This document shows positions 37,049-49,334 of a stretch of 64,000 nt of DNA, piece by piece. Position numbers and translations under genes: made by a program. Numbering within the stretch: position 1 is the first letter of the stretch; the number at the start of each line of letters is the position of its first letter. The notes beneath the pieces were generated by a model. It did not search any database. It had not been told where the DNA came from and was given only the letters and a program-made list of their open reading frames with translations. Origin of the DNA: Mugil cephalus (taxonomy: Eukaryota > Chordata > Actinopteri > Mugiliformes > Mugilidae); contig NC_061785.1 of the NCBI RefSeq assembly GCF_022458985.1, positions 4,640,204 to 4,704,203 of the forward strand, read 5' to 3'.

Positions 37049-37451
37049 TGACAATTACAGTACGAGACATTTTTAAAAGGTTAAACACAGTAATCACTGA
37101 GCATATTTACACCATTTTTCTTTTTTTTTTTTTGTCACGACACGCCTCCTCGCTCTGTTTTCCTTTTGCCTCAACTGTGTGACAAAAATAACTCACGTCA
37201 AGGTGCCGTGAAACAAGAAGTATGTCGCCGGACCCGCCTGCCCTTTGTTTCTATTTTTGGCAACGCTTTCGGCAAATGTGGCACATTTGTACCCGTTTAC
37301 AGATCACGATTATTATTCCTAAAATAACTTCTATCTTTTAAAATAATTGAGAGTGACACACTGATAAAGAGCGGCCGCAGTCCTGTTTGGAAACTTTGTC
37401 CAAACTGCAACCGAAGACTCATTTTAAGGACGTGCGTCTCGTCCTTTGTGA

Positions 37452-40400
37452 TCAGTTGTTTGTTGAATAGTCGGTGCAGTAGCAGCTCAGGGAATGTAGA
37501 GGCTGGCATCCAGGTAGACGCAGGATGGTGAGCTTCACCTGTGAGCAGACGAGCCTCGTTAGACGAACACGACGTAGCCCACGTATGCTAATCGTAACAA
37601 AAAAAATAAAATAAAATACAGGTACCTCGGCTTTGAGCGACTTGCTGATGTACAAGTTGAACTCCTCCACGGTGCCGGTGTGCAGGTCGTTCACCGCCAC
37701 GATGTTGTCTCCTTTGTGGAACAGACACACCGACTGTGGCTGACCCGTCCACCCAGACACACTGTGACACACAAACACACAAAGATGTAGCTAGAAAACT
37801 AAACGACAAACAAACTAACCTTCAGATGATTCACATAAACTGATATAAATGTGGTCCAGAAGTGTCCAGTATGTAGTTATTAGTTGAAAACGATATAGGC
37901 GATACATTTTATTTTAGGTTTATTTAGGACAAAACGCGAGGGCTAAAAGACTAATGAGGAGTTGGAGGTTACGGATACTTTCCTGTAACTAGAGGAATCT
38001 GTTTTGTTCCTTCTATAACCAGCCTGGTTTCTGTCTGTGCACCTTTGTGACCTTTGCTCTATTGAGAGTTAAAAAAAACCCCTCTCACATTGTCGTCCAT
38101 TCAGGTTTGGTTTATGCTTTTTACAGCTAGTTCACACGTGCCTAGTTGTGTTGTTCTCTTGTCTCACTAAAGGCCGATTTATGGTTGTGTGTTGTTTCTC
38201 TGCGTTTACTCAGAGAGAAGGTTGAGCTACATACAACGTATAGATACTATAAATCATTTCTTTGCTAGCTAGAGGACGCACGTCATCACAAACATTAGCA
38301 ACGCCGACCCCTATTAATCCTTATTATGTGTATATAATATACATTTACTTGTCTCTGTTTCTTGTATATTCATTCATATGAAAATTCTGTACATTTTTGC
38401 TTATATTATTTTGTCCGTGAAGGTTCTTAGTCATCCAGGTCATGGTAAAGTAAAACGTAGAGTTTCTAGAAGATGTTTCTCATCCGAGTAGCTTCTTCAT
38501 TTCTGAGACACTGGTGGGAAGTTGAGGTTTAAATAAGAAAACTCTGTGGGTAAAACCCATCAGAAACTTGCTCGACCTGTTTCTGTAAAGACCAGAAACT
38601 GGTGACAACGTCCCACCAGCATCTTAGAAATGAAGAAGCTACTCGCTGGGCGGCAAAATGTTTTCAATAAACTCAACAAGTCCAGTTGCCTTTTTTTAAA
38701 AAAAACGCCTTTTGGACTTATATTATTTATTTTTTTTTTTTACTAGATTTTTATTTATATTTTATTATTTTTTTAAGAAAGTTTTGACGTTTTTATTTAA
38801 TTTAACTGTTTTTTTTCTCAAATTTTCTTATTTTCTTATTTTACTACATTTTTACTTTTTTTATTTTATTTTAGTAGATTTTTACTTATATTTTATTATT
38901 TTTTATATTACTACATTTCTATTTTTTTATTTTATTTTAGGGGATTTTTACTTATATATTTTTTTATTTGACTATATTTTTACTTTGTTTTAGATTTTTA
39001 CCTATATTAAATTATTTTCTATTTTACTAGATTATATTTTATTATGTTATTATATATTATTATATTTTATTTTATTTCTCTATAATATATATTTATTTTT
39101 ATTTTTATTTTTACTGGTGATTTTTCAAGAGAGTATTATTCATCATTAATAACCCTGACCAGACTCTCCACCATGTAATAAAATCTTTCTTCTTGCAAGA
39201 AGGCATCAGGCCTCAGTTGTGTGTCCCAGAAAACACTGAACTGACTTTTGCTGGCACATAGTGGACATTGATATTTTATAATTTTTTTTTTTTGCATGAA
39301 ATTTATTATTCATGTAATTTTAATCAATACTTTTATTATACTTGTAAATATTGTGTAAATACTGTTGATCTTGTGTCTATCTCATAGATCTACCCCACAG
39401 AGCCACGGTAAAAAAGCATCGTGGTCTCCTCTGTCTGATGTGATTTATTTATTATTATTACACACACACATCTGTGCTCTTAGCGTTTTTGAGTTTATAT
39501 CAATGGAACATCTTGTACAGGTGGTTTGGTCTTTTTTCGGTGAACATACCACGGTTTCCCGTCCACATCTGTGAGTGTCAGGTGTTTTTTCACATCGGCC
39601 ATATTCACCATCAGATTTCTCTCATCTGGAGCGACGTGGTCGATGCTAGAAAATAAAACAAAATAGAAGAATTAAAAATGTTTTTTTTTGTCAGGCTGCA
39701 TCCTGTTGCTATGAAGTAGTGTCATTGTTATTATGGGGTGGAGGTGCCTGCTCTGGTCTGGGTGGGGGCTACACGTCTAAATAACATCCACATGAATGAG
39801 TGGTCATAATGTTGTGGCTGATCACTCTTCCGTATAGCAGGAAAAAAAAAACTATTATTGTTTTTTATTTCCGCATAGAAAGGGACTTTCAGTTGTCTTT
39901 ATGTAACTATAATTAAGCTGCCTGAATAATAACTGTTGTTGTGTTTGTTATTAATCGTCTATTATTGCTCCAGCCGACGCTTACAGAAACCTCCAGGAAC
40001 TGCTCATACCAGTCCGGCAACATGTCTCTCTGCTTAGGTCATGTTACTGAGTCACTCTGAGTGGGATAATGTCTGTTTTTTATTCGCTCTCGGTCTGACT
40101 GGCAGCAGATGGAGCAGATGAGGTGGGGGGGGTTTCATTCACATGAACTATTTACAAGTGGATCAAATGTAAAACGACAGAACTCATGCCTCAATTTAAC
40201 TCCTTGCTTCAGCTGATCATCACACAAAATGCCCCCTGTCTCGTTGTTTCATGACTTCAGATGTTTTATTTTTCTTTATCGTCTCACCTATCAGCGGAGT
40301 TTCGTTTGTCCATCCTGCTCCCGGTCGGTCTTTCCAGTGAACCTATGGGAGACGTGGCGTCGTTGTCGCTGGAGCTGCTGCTAAAATCTGAAGACGGCTG

Positions 40401-43400
40401 CGTCTCTTCTCTGCAAAACCCAAGAAATATCGAGTAGATCAGTACTTTAGTGGATCTTTACACATATTTTATTACTTTTTATTTAGATTTATAAAATTAT
40501 ATTTTATTATTTTTTTTTTATTTTACAAGATTTTTTACTTTTTCATTTTATTTTAGTGATTTTTTTACTCATATTTTATTATTTTATTTCAGTAGATTTA
40601 TTCTTATCTTTTATTATTTTTTATTTTACAAGATTTTTTGCTTTTTATTATATTTTGGTAAGTTTTTACTCTTATTTTATGATTTTTTTTATTCAACTAG
40701 ATTTTTACTTATATTTTATGATTTTTTATTTACAAGATTTTTGTTTTATTTAATTTTACTAGATGTTTACTTATATTTTATTTTATTTATACTTTATTTA
40801 CTTTACTTTCTTTTTACTGGTGGTTTTCAATACTACAGAAATGGCGTCATTGTCGCTGGAGCTGCTGCTAAAATCCAAAGACGCCTGCGTCTTTACTCTG
40901 CAAAACCCAAGAAATATCATTAAAGTAGTATTTTAGTAGATTTATTTTTATTTTATTTTAGTAGATGTTTACTTTTATTTATTCTTTCTTTTTACTAGTG
41001 GTTGTCATTACGGGAGAAGTGTTGTTGTTGTTGCTGGAGCTGCTGCTAAAATCCGATAACGCCTGCAAAGTTCTCTACAAACCCAAGAAATATCATTAAA
41101 GGGATTATAAGATCAGATCAGGATCCATGTTTCAGCTGCGCTCAGTTTAAAGTCACATGTGCATTCTTGGTTTGATGTCCAACAAAAGGTCATAAAAGAA
41201 TTTGGCAACACGGAGGGAACAAATAACAAAGGAACTGGCTTGTATCATGTAAGACTTCATGCTGAACTACAGCTGCAAAACAATACGGGGCAAGAAATTT
41301 TTTTTCTTTCGCAACAGGTTTTATCTCAGTATCACCCCGGATGCACCCACATTTGACCATGACAGCAACAAAGGAAGAAGAATTCTTTTAAAAATCTGAT
41401 AAAAGCAGCAGCATGGGTGGAGAAATCCCAATTAAAAGGCACTTCTAATTAAGTGTGGTCGCCAAACGCAGCACGACGCCCACTCTTGGCCAGGAATCAG
41501 ACATCAATGTGAAATATCAGGAATTATCGCACAGATCAGAGCAAATTAACAAAGCAACCGGCAGCAGGACAACATGACGTGAAACCAGTCCTCTGTCGGT
41601 GTTTGTAGTCGACTCAGTGGTGAAACCGATCGACCAAAAACCGACGTTCTTGGGAAGCATTGAGTTTGGCGTTCAGTTTATAATGACAGTCAGACTGGTC
41701 CACATAGTTTATTTAATTTGCACTGTTGCACTGCTGAATTTATGCTCAATCCTGGATGTGGTTTTCGAGGAAAATGGGAAGTGATTGAGTGTAAAAGATG
41801 GAGATTTGTGGCCAGTTTGAAGTCTCAGGTTTGGAATTTCGCTGTAGGCAGTTAGAGTTAAAGCCTTAGGGTTAGGGAGGTTGGATCCTGAGCTTTAGGG
41901 TTACGGCCTTAGGGTTAAGGAGGCCGGTTTCCAAGCATTAAAAGGCAACGTTTCAAGTGGGGGTAGTGGTGGTAGTGGGGGGTCTGGTCTGGTCTGGTGT
42001 AGGTAGGTGCTACATGTCTAAGTAACATCCACATGAATGAATCCCAGTTTCCCAGCAGAACATTGAATTGTCGCAAGATTGCCGATGTTGCTCCTGTCAG
42101 TGGTTTTAATGATGTGGCAGATAGGCGTAGCATGCTGTATTAGGGGAAATTACTTAAAATTTGTCATTGTTAAAGACATACTGTAGCGTCTTCAGGAAAA
42201 AACCAAATGCAGATGTTAAATATCATGAGTGTAACAGCTGTAACGAGTTTTCACTTTCAACACTTAAACGCACAATCAGTACGTCTCAGATTAGCATCGC
42301 AGCACTTAAGCAAACCAATCGTAAACAATAACAATAACAGAATCAGTCACGCATGATCTGTAAGTTTAACTTATTCAAACATCCCATCCGTCTGCATCAC
42401 AGACAATCAACCCAAGTGTGTCAGGAAATGATGAAGCGATGAAAAGTCGACTGTTTCCCGAGAAAACAAGCTGCTAAACCGGTTCCACGGCGCTGCCTCT
42501 CTTTAGATTCTTCAATGGTCCTGGTGTGACAACATGCTCCGCGTTGTAAAAATAACCCCCGCCGCTGTCGTCTGAGCCAACGAGGACATGGTTACCTCTG
42601 ATGATTGAGCTATTTTGGTATCTAGGGCGCTGACAAAGTGCACAGTGTTGCAAAGAGCGTCGGAAAGAGCACAGGACGACAAAAGGCAAAGCGAAAAGAA
42701 TAAATTAAGCTGGGATTCGTTTACCTGTCTTCGGTGGCCGGCTCCTCAGTGCACTTAGGTGGTGGGGAAATTTGAGTCTTCATTTTGTCAAAGGCCTGAT
42801 TGACAGTCCTCATCAGGGTGCTTTGTGCAGCTTTGTTAAGTTCTTCAACTTCTGTATCTCTAGAGGCATTTGGCACAAAGCACTTATGTCATTTTCATTT
42901 GCAATTACTCGTCATAATTAGAAAATGTGACTTTTTTTTTTTAATCTCCTGTCACGCTATAAAGTGAAAGACTTACTCTTCCTCAACGACTCCATCGTGT
43001 TCCCGACATTTTCCCATGTTTTCATACCTACGAGAGGCGTATGATCAAATTAGCAAAGGATAGTGAACAATGAAGCCGTCAGTAGTTAAAAATGTGATCT
43101 TTCAATCTTGAGAGATGTAATAAACACTCACAGTGAATCGATGCTGTGGCGACGCCTTGCACCATTCTCTAGGGCCTAAGTCAAGAAAAGAAATAGTGCT
43201 GTTAGTTTATGTTGCTCGCTATTAAAGTTTAGGATTTGATTTAACTGAACATCTTTGGTTGGTATATTTAAAGGTTTTATCTTGGTCTACTTTTTGCTTT
43301 GGGACGGGTCTTGGATAGTCATAGACTGGATTCACAGGCTCGGATGTAGGTCTTTTGATATTGTCTTCTCTCTGCTAGCAAATATTACCAAAAAAAACAA

Positions 43401-46400
43401 ACAAACAAAAAAAAAAAAGGTCAAAATTAGCCCCAAGCTAACATATTGTGCAAAGGGTCAACTCAAGATGTTGCACCTTCGATTTTTCAGTGTCGCCGTC
43501 CAGAATGTTTGACGATGGATCAGACATGGAGCGCATTTTGGGTTCATCCTGAAATAATAAAAATAATAAATAATACATTATTACATTTATTCTGGACATT
43601 TGATTCAACAGAACACATTATTTGAGTTCTAATGTTGGCATTTCCCTTAATTGCATTCATTACAGGAAGGGTAAACCAGATAAAATACCAGTGACCGACC
43701 TTTTCAAGCACATCGGCAGGATTAGGTTGCCGAACAATGGGAGGTGAAATTGTCTGGTAAAACAGGAAGAGAAGTCTGTCAATCAAACAGAAAAGGCCTG
43801 TGGATAGTTAACAGATGAGTGACGGAGCTAATCTGTGGTTGCTTGTTAGACTGAGCACGAACAATAAACGCCAAGCTAAGCTGAAAATTAGCTCCAGACT
43901 TAAGCGGTAGTAGTCGGCTGAGCTCAAAGACCCAAAATATAGGTTAAATAAATAAATAAATAAAAGATAACGAAGTGGCACCTCTAAATTTAGGGGCTTC
44001 AAGTATATGGTCCGGGGGCCAGAACCACCCACCAAAGGGTCCAACATAGCACGTAGGATGAATTTGCGAAATGCGAAAAGTACGTACACAGTTTTTCGAT
44101 TAAAGTATCTGCTATTCCTAATTTTGCCACTAGGGGCTGCACTGTTTTAAAGTTGCAGATATAATACGAAAACTTAAAAAGGATAGTAAATGTAAACATT
44201 TTTTTTTAACAGATTTAATAAAATACAAGTTAATTATTTAGCTTTATAGATGCATGTAGGTGGATTTTGTGACCTTTGAACACAGCCAGGCTAGCTAAAC
44301 CTGCTAAACTAAGCTAAGTTAGAAAAGCTAGCCAATAGCCAGCGATTAGTTCCATTGCAATGCTGCCTTCAAATTGGATTTATCATATTCATGAAAAAGA
44401 TCCGCTTGAATGGTATTTACAGCATTGTCAGTGGTGATAATGTCCAAGTTTTCAAGTCTATGGATTTCCCACTTTACATTGGCCTCAAAGGCGTCTAGAC
44501 ACTGCCAGTTACCCAGCAGCCAAGCACATTAAGTTTCTTTTGAAGATATGCGAGAATGGCAAACTCTCCCCAATATTATCTTGTGTTTAAGACTAGTTCT
44601 CAACAAGGAATAGGAACTTTTTGATTCTTACCTCAATTGTTAACTTGTTACCAGATGCTTCCTATCAGAGCAAGACCATGAAATAACCATTATCAGTAAA
44701 AGTTTATAGGTAAACATGATATATACAAAAACCGTGCAGTGCAAAAGATGCTTTGTCTACATGATAAAGACGACATAATCGATGTACACCTGTGAATTGA
44801 GTAACGTATGTGGACGGTTTTCCAGGGAATCATACAGGTCAGAGAACCAGCCGTCCACTTCCTCACTAGGAGAGAAGAAAGCACTTAAAGGGTCAATTTT
44901 TAGACTCCACAAATTACATTTGCTCCATTTAAAATCCAATACCAAAATCAAACATGAAGTGGAAAAGCAAACATTTATCAGCAATTTAGCTTGAGCGCAA
45001 GCCATTATCACATGATAGACTTTACGGGGGGAAGAAGCATCATAATTTCTTTTTGATTGCCCCGAACTCCCAAAATAGTAAATGGTGCGAAGGCCAGAGG
45101 GGAAGTGTTTTATGAGGCACAATGAAAGTGTCAGAGAGGGGGCCTTGAGACCAGGACTGGTCCACCCAGCTGTGGCCTGGTTTTTGGTTACGCCACCACA
45201 GACTTTCAATCACATAGCGGTTTATTTAATTTTACACTGTTTTCTAACAAGCTCTATTTTGAAAGTGGATGAATTTATGCTCAATCCTGGATGTGGTTTT
45301 CAAGCAAAATGGAAGGTGATTGACTGTAAATGATGGACATTTGTGGCCAGTTTGAAGCCTTGGGTTTGGCATTTTTGCCGTAGGCAGTTTGATTGGTTGT
45401 ATCCTAAGGCTTAGGGTTAGGGATTGGGGTTAGGGATAGGGGCTAAGGTTAGGGTCTTAGGGTTAGGGAGGCTAGATGCTGAGCCTTAGGGTTAGAGGGT
45501 TAGGGTTAGGGTTCCTGACAAAACATCATGCATGATCCTGGTTGGGGTTTTGAACAAAGGGGGAAGTGATAGAGTGTAAAAGATGGAGATTTGTGGGCAC
45601 CCAGTTTAAAGCCTGAGGTTTGATATTTTGCTGTAGGCAGTTTGATTAGTGTTAGGGTATTATGGTTAGGGTTAGGGCCTTAGGGTTAGAGTAAAGGTTA
45701 GGGAGGTTGGATCGTGACAAAAATTTATGCACAATCCTGGATGGGGTTTCAAGTAAAGGGTTAGGACCTTAGGGCCTTAGGGTTAGGGGGATTAGGGTTA
45801 TAGAGGTTGGATCCTGACAAATGACCTGGGTAAGAAGAAACGTACGGATCTAACTGAAAACCAGACGTGTCAATCAACAAATCCGAACATGTCCAAACAT
45901 GTGCAGCCTGTCTTTGAGGACTAAGCGACTACCTTTAGGCCAAAAAATGACACCGGCTGCACTTTTCAGACCTGAAAATGACATATTTTTTAATCTAGAT
46001 ATTTGTGTTACCATGTACTCAGCCAGATATCCTATATCAATCTATCTGGTGTAGAGAATAAGTACATTCTTGTAAAACTATTTCAAGCGCAGAATGCTTG
46101 GAGGGTTTTTTTTCTTCTTTTTTTTTGTTACAGTTCCATTAAATTCATAAAAAACCAAAACAGTCGACCGACCTGTTCTCTCCAACCAGGAAGTAGTCCC
46201 GGTCAGCTGTCCTGATGTAGAGCACACAGGATGGGGAGCACTTGAAGCTCTTTTGGATCCATGTCCATCTGGTGTGATGTTGGGGGCTCACCTGCAGCAC
46301 TGAGATCCTGATGGAGGAACGAAAACACAAAACAAGACACGTCTTAAATACAACACGCAGTCACCAACAGCTAAATTGAATGATGTACTGCATAGACAAG

Positions 46401-47035
46401 TATTTGTGGTTTAGGCTGGGAACATACTGTGACAAGTCTATGCCGCCAAGTGGTCTTTCCTTCTCATTTTTATTCCTGAAGTACTTGAAATGATACTCTC
46501 GATCGCTGATTTTGAACAGGATGAAGTAACGCTTCTTCCATAATTTCTGCAGGAAAAAAATAGTAATGATTAAAAAAAAAAAAAGTTAAAACATACATGA
46601 ACATGAACACAAAGTTCTGCAAAGTGTTGCACCGATTGAGTTACCCCTGCCACAATCCGTCTGTGGGGAGGAGACTTATACAGGTATCCAGATCTTATTT
46701 CCGACACAGCTGGCATTGGTTTGTAGAACACTGCAAAAGAAAAGCCCAGTGCTCAGCGGCGTTCATTTCCATATTGTTTTTTTATTTACAGTATGTACAG
46801 TATAGCTGCCATTTGGTACAAAGAAGCTGAAAAAAGTCCGAAAACTCCCCAAACCACTAATGAGTTAGAAGCTGCTAACATGTCGTACTCGGGTACATTA
46901 GCACATTCCAGGTAAGTTTTGTGTCTGGACAAGATTGGCCGTAAAAACAGGTTTTCTCACACAATCTAGATACCTTCACCAAAACAAAACCATGAAACGG
47001 CTACCTGTCGGGCTGTTTTTCAGGCTCTTGTGCAT
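37452..47035 (-). CDS. plekhs1: PLEKHS1, pleckstrin homology domain-containing family S member 1 (15 coding exons, 424 aa)
   Basis: Exons in order: 47005-47035, 46645-46730, 46428-46546, 46173-46307, 44790-44865, 44632-44661, 43700-43753, 43477-43548, 43132-43175, 42977-43027, 42725-42859, 40288-40410, 39550-39645, 37626-37761, 37452-37538. All junctions are GT-AG and all phases fit. An N-terminal PH domain (about residues 20-140) shows SGYLYKSPP, KLWKKRYFILFK and the C-terminal helix Trp130 (EEVDGWFSDLYDSL). Then comes a Ser/Pro-rich linker built from small exons. A conserved C-terminal segment follows, with CVSGWTGQPQSVCLFHKGDN and IVAVNDLHTGTVEEF, matching human PLEKHS1 (462 aa). PH domains usually bind phosphoinositides or proteins; a precise role is not established. 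The syntenic position supports the name. The ATG lies 14 bases into its exon. Confidence 0.92.
37626..37761 (-). CDS. plekhs1: PLEKHS1 penultimate exon: conserved C-terminal segment
   Basis: Read in phase from the preceding exon, which leaves TG, it gives CVSGWTGQPQSVCLF, then HKGDNIVAVNDLHTG, then ISKSLKAE. This is the most conserved part of the protein after the PH domain and identifies the gene. The last exon (37452-37538) adds VKLTILRLPGCQP and stops at 37452-37454. Confidence 0.92.
38700..39110. repeat. AT-rich minisatellite in PLEKHS1 intron 13
   Basis: Imperfect units of the type TTTTTACTTATATTTTATTA and TTTTATTTTACTAGAT are repeated. The same units reappear at 40440-40830 and 40925-41000. 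The predicted Phe/Tyr-rich peptides are repeat artefacts. Confidence 0.85.
39690..39826 (-). mobile_element. Tc1-derived fragment, copy 4
   Basis: It keeps TCAGGCTGCATCCTGTTG, GGGGGCTACACGTCTAAATA, ACATCCACATGAATGA and one end (GTGGTCATAATGTTGTGGCT). The other end is lost. It sits just upstream of PLEKHS1 exon 13 in the intron. Confidence 0.7.
40288..40410 (-). CDS. plekhs1: PLEKHS1 exon 12 (Ser-rich linker)
   Basis: It encodes EETQPSSDFSSSSSDNDATS, then PIGSLERPTGSRM. It joins in phase to exons 11 and 13. Its 5' half together with the upstream intron flank is found twice more, at 40838-40925 and 41010-41100. Confidence 0.85.
40440..40830. repeat. AT-rich minisatellite between PLEKHS1 exon 12 and its duplicate
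   Basis: It has the same units as at 38700-39110 (TTTTTACTTATATTTTAT, TACTAGATTTTTACTT). It follows the intron flank of exon 12, and a similar short AT-rich tract follows the first duplicate, so exon piece and AT-rich tract were probably amplified together. Confidence 0.85.
40838..41100 (-). pseudogene. Two partial duplicates of PLEKHS1 exon 12 with intron flank
   Basis: Both carry the block CTGGAGCTGCTGCTAAAATC (plus strand), CCTGC, and the flank AACCCAAGAAATATCATTAA. Copy one (40838-40925) keeps an AG acceptor (CTCTGCAAAACC reads TTTTGCAG on the minus strand) and a continuing open frame with DFSSSSSDNDAIS. It has no good donor where exon 12 has one. Copy two (41010-41100) has an altered acceptor region (CTCTACAAACC). 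AT-rich minisatellite units separate the copies. Confidence 0.75.
41740..41940. repeat. Second locus of the TTAGGG-associated block, PLEKHS1 intron 11
   Basis: TGCTCAATCCTGGATGTGGT, AAATGGGAAGTGATTGAGTG and CTGTAGGCAGTTAGAGTT are followed by CCTTAGGGTTAGGGAGG and TTTAGGGTTACGG. It is the same composite as at 45270-45830. Confidence 0.75.
41957..42127 (-). mobile_element. Tc1-derived fragment, copy 5
   Basis: It contains GGTGCTACATGTCTAAGTAA, CATCCACATGAATGAATC, CAGTTTCCCAGCAGAACATT and an end-like GTCAGTGGTTTTAATGATGT. One terminus is missing. Confidence 0.7.
45385..45830. repeat. TTAGGG-like (telomere-type) tracts with a longer repeated block, PLEKHS1 intron 4
   Basis: Several runs of TTAGGGTTAGGG and close variants (TTAGGGATTGGGG, TTAGGGAGG) alternate with a longer block containing CTCAATCCTGGATGTGGTTT, GGAAGTGATAGAGTG and GCCGTAGGCAGTTTGATT. 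The block occurs about three times here and once at 41740-41940. Confidence 0.8.
46173..46730 (-). CDS. plekhs1: PLEKHS1 PH-domain core exons (2 to 4)
   Basis: These three exons give the first strand (EIRSGYLYKSPPHRR), the basic second strand with the lysine/arginine cluster typical of lipid-binding PH domains (LWKKRYFILFK), and the later strands (WIQKSFKCSPSCVLYIRTAD and DYFLVGEN). The last helix follows in exon 5 (44790-44865). The order and the split introns agree with a PH fold. Confidence 0.92.
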
Positions 47036-47624
47036 TGTGACGTCCACACCTGAGGAAAAGACAAAATGAACAAAGAAAAACAAAAAAAAACCTTGCTTCA
47101 GCACGGCATGGAACAGGTTAACTCCTCCTAAGTCAGCGCTCCACTCACAAACAAACAGCACGTTAAGCTGCAGGTTTGCATTTAGAAGGTGTAATGCTAA
47201 TTATTGTTATTGACAAGTATAAACGCCAATAAAGACACAGATTTGTAAGTCAATAGGAATAAGAATAAAAATAAGAATAAGAATAAGAAAGAGGTTTTCT
47301 CGCAATTGTCTAACCCAAACAGTTTGGCAGCTCTTTCGTTCAGAAGCAATAAAAATAGAAACTACTGGAGCATGAAAATATATACAAGATATACAACAAA
47401 AGGAAAAGCTGCATTTTAAACAGTAAACTTTAAGCAGTAGCGCAAATGAGTCCATGGCTGCATGTTGTATTTATCACGGTAGCAAATATGAACTCAAAAA
47501 CAACACTACAAAACACATTTTAACTCTCGGTTTCAGCGTCGCTTCAAATATGATTAAAAAAAAACAAAAAAAAACATGAAAAAACAAAAACATCTCGACA
47601 CACGTTTAAAAATAAATGCCTTAC

Positions 47625-47830
47625 CTGCTGAGCACCTGTTCAGCTCACCTGTCTCACCGTGAGTGTGGCTGCACGAGGAAGCTGGATGCCCTATGCTCCC
47701 TGGCAAGCAGTAAGAAAGACATTCATAATGGGAACAGGTGTTTCTGGTTTCTTGTTTCCGTCTACTTTTTAAGGTCTACCTGCGCTGTTGCTGAAAACTG
47801 CAGGATGACATGCATGCTTCCTTAATAAAG
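47625..47830 (-). other. Candidate untranslated first exon of PLEKHS1
   Basis: On the minus strand a strong donor (CAGCAG|GTAAGG) ends at 47625, and the first coding exon begins after a CCTCAG acceptor with 14 untranslated bases before its ATG. This is what a non-coding first exon would look like. The upstream limit and transcription start are not visible. Confidence 0.4.
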
Positions 47831-49334
47831 GGTTTCCCCCCCGCCAAAAGAAAGAACACTCAGAATTGTCCAGAAGTGCAGCTGAAACGTCATAACCCGA
47901 AGGACTGGTCTTAAAAGGCATTTGGGCACAAAAGGCCCATGAGAGTGCATCGTGTTTGATTTTAATTTGGCTGGTGTCCTACGGTCTACTCTGGGAAAGA
48001 TGCTGAAAGAGGCCTGGAGACAAAAGAAATTGGTGCTGCCAACTATTTGACTGGAGGTTATTTATGGCTGTAGCTAGCAAATATAACTAAGGCCATTATC
48101 ACAGCTAACAAGGAAATATCAGCATGAAGACACGATTGTGAAATTTCCATTAGATAATGTGTTTTTTTCTCCAGTGAGTTGAGTGCAGATCCTAAATTTG
48201 TTGTCTAGGATTTTAAATTTGAGGGTCAAACTACAATCTTTAATTGTAAAGAAAACACAATATAGCCACAACATTATGACCATCGACAGGGGAAATGTAT
48301 AACGTTTAAACCATCTTCTGACAATTCAGTTCTGCTGGGAAACTTTTGGACCTCTCAATCATTCATGTGGATGTTACTTAGACATGTAACATCCACCTAG
48401 ACCAAACCAGACCAGACATCCCCCCACCCTATAGCAATGACACAGACCAAAAACACTTCAGGAGCAACTCAAAAAACTTGGATTCACCAGATCCCAAACT
48501 GATTAAGTGTCTGTGGGATGATGCAGAAGGTCCATGTTCATTCTCTGATGAGTCACAACTGTTTTGGATGGACCTACACAATATTAGGAAGGTGGTCATA
48601 ATGTTACACAAGGTTGGCGTATATAGCATGTACGGAATCCTTTGTATGCCGCCTATAAAAGTTGGGTAGGAAGACATCGGGTGAGACCAAGCGTCCTGAA
48701 ATGACCTGCAAGCAGCTACTTTGGGCTTTTCCTTTTCTGAAAAATGGAGGCACGTAACCCCCGGTGTGCCATGCCTCCCATGTCCTCTGATTATGTTAGA
48801 AGGCGGAGGAGGAGGAGGAGGAGGAGGAGGAAGAGGACGTCTCTCTACTAGGGCACCAGTCACGGGCAAGCATTTCAAACTTTATTTACCCCTCCCAGAG
48901 CGTAGGTATGACAAACACCTGCGTGCACTTGACAGATGTATTCATTAGCAGGCTGGCATGCGGACTCGTCCATTAGCCGCGAACCTTGAAGACTTTCGCA
49001 AACTCCTTCAAACGTGCGCGTCGGTCACGAGCGCGCTCATGCATCAAGGTCAAGGTGGCGGGGGCCGGTATTAATAGATTTCTTAAGAGCTCCGTGTTCT
49101 CTGGGACGTGCAATAACTCAAGTCTGACGACTTTCCTTTCGCTCTTATCCCGCACACAACCTTCTTCTTGTCTCCAAAGTTCAGATTCATGGTGCAATAA
49201 AACAAGGCACATACTGGCAACGGGGCCAGGACAGTGTAGGCAGTGGGTGGCAGGCATTCACCCCCTACCCCCACCTTACCCCCCACCCCACCCCACCCCC
49301 CCTGTCAGCAAAGCCTTCACATCAGTGGCAAGCC
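47831..49334. other. Intergenic region between the divergent genes PLEKHS1 and the B30.2 gene
   Basis: It contains a Tc1-derived fragment (about 48261-48621), a GGA trinucleotide run (about 48803-48830), and a C-rich tract at 49258-49302 (repeats of CCCCACC). No coding exon is supported. The right end leads into the TATA box of the B30.2 gene. Confidence 0.6.
48261..48621 (+). mobile_element. Tc1-derived fragment, copy 6
   Basis: It begins TATAGCCACAACATTATGAC and ends AGGAAGGTGGTCATAATGTT. Inside are TTCTGCTGGGAAACTTTTGG, CATGTGGATGTTACTTAGAC and GTGTCTGTGGGATGATG, scraps of a Tc1-like transposase region. It lies between PLEKHS1 and the B30.2 gene. Confidence 0.8.

Larger units (their letters stand above)
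32499..37451. other. Intergenic region between the convergent genes DCLRE1A and PLEKHS1
   Basis: No coding segment is supported. It should hold both 3' UTRs near its edges. The rest is AT-rich with repeats listed separately: a long repeat at about 34575-35250, a pyrimidine-rich tract near 35265-35415, a 33-bp tandem repeat at 35492-35706, and a nested transposon at 36306-37048. A stretch around 33950-34030 ends in GGGGATAAATAAAGTATTTTTC, which resembles the tail of a fish retroelement. Confidence 0.7.

Noticed and set aside
38712-38993. Phe/Tyr-rich 93-residue frame resembling a membrane protein
   Set aside because: It comes from an AT-rich minisatellite; the hydrophobicity is a composition effect.
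44757-45209. 150-residue frame overlapping PLEKHS1 exon 5
   Set aside because: Only the part up to the acceptor at 44866 belongs to PLEKHS1; the rest is intron and repeat.
49125-49145. Interferon-response element (TTTCCTTTCG) upstream of the B30.2 gene
   Set aside because: Half-site spacing is one base short of the GAAANNGAAA consensus, so I do not claim it.
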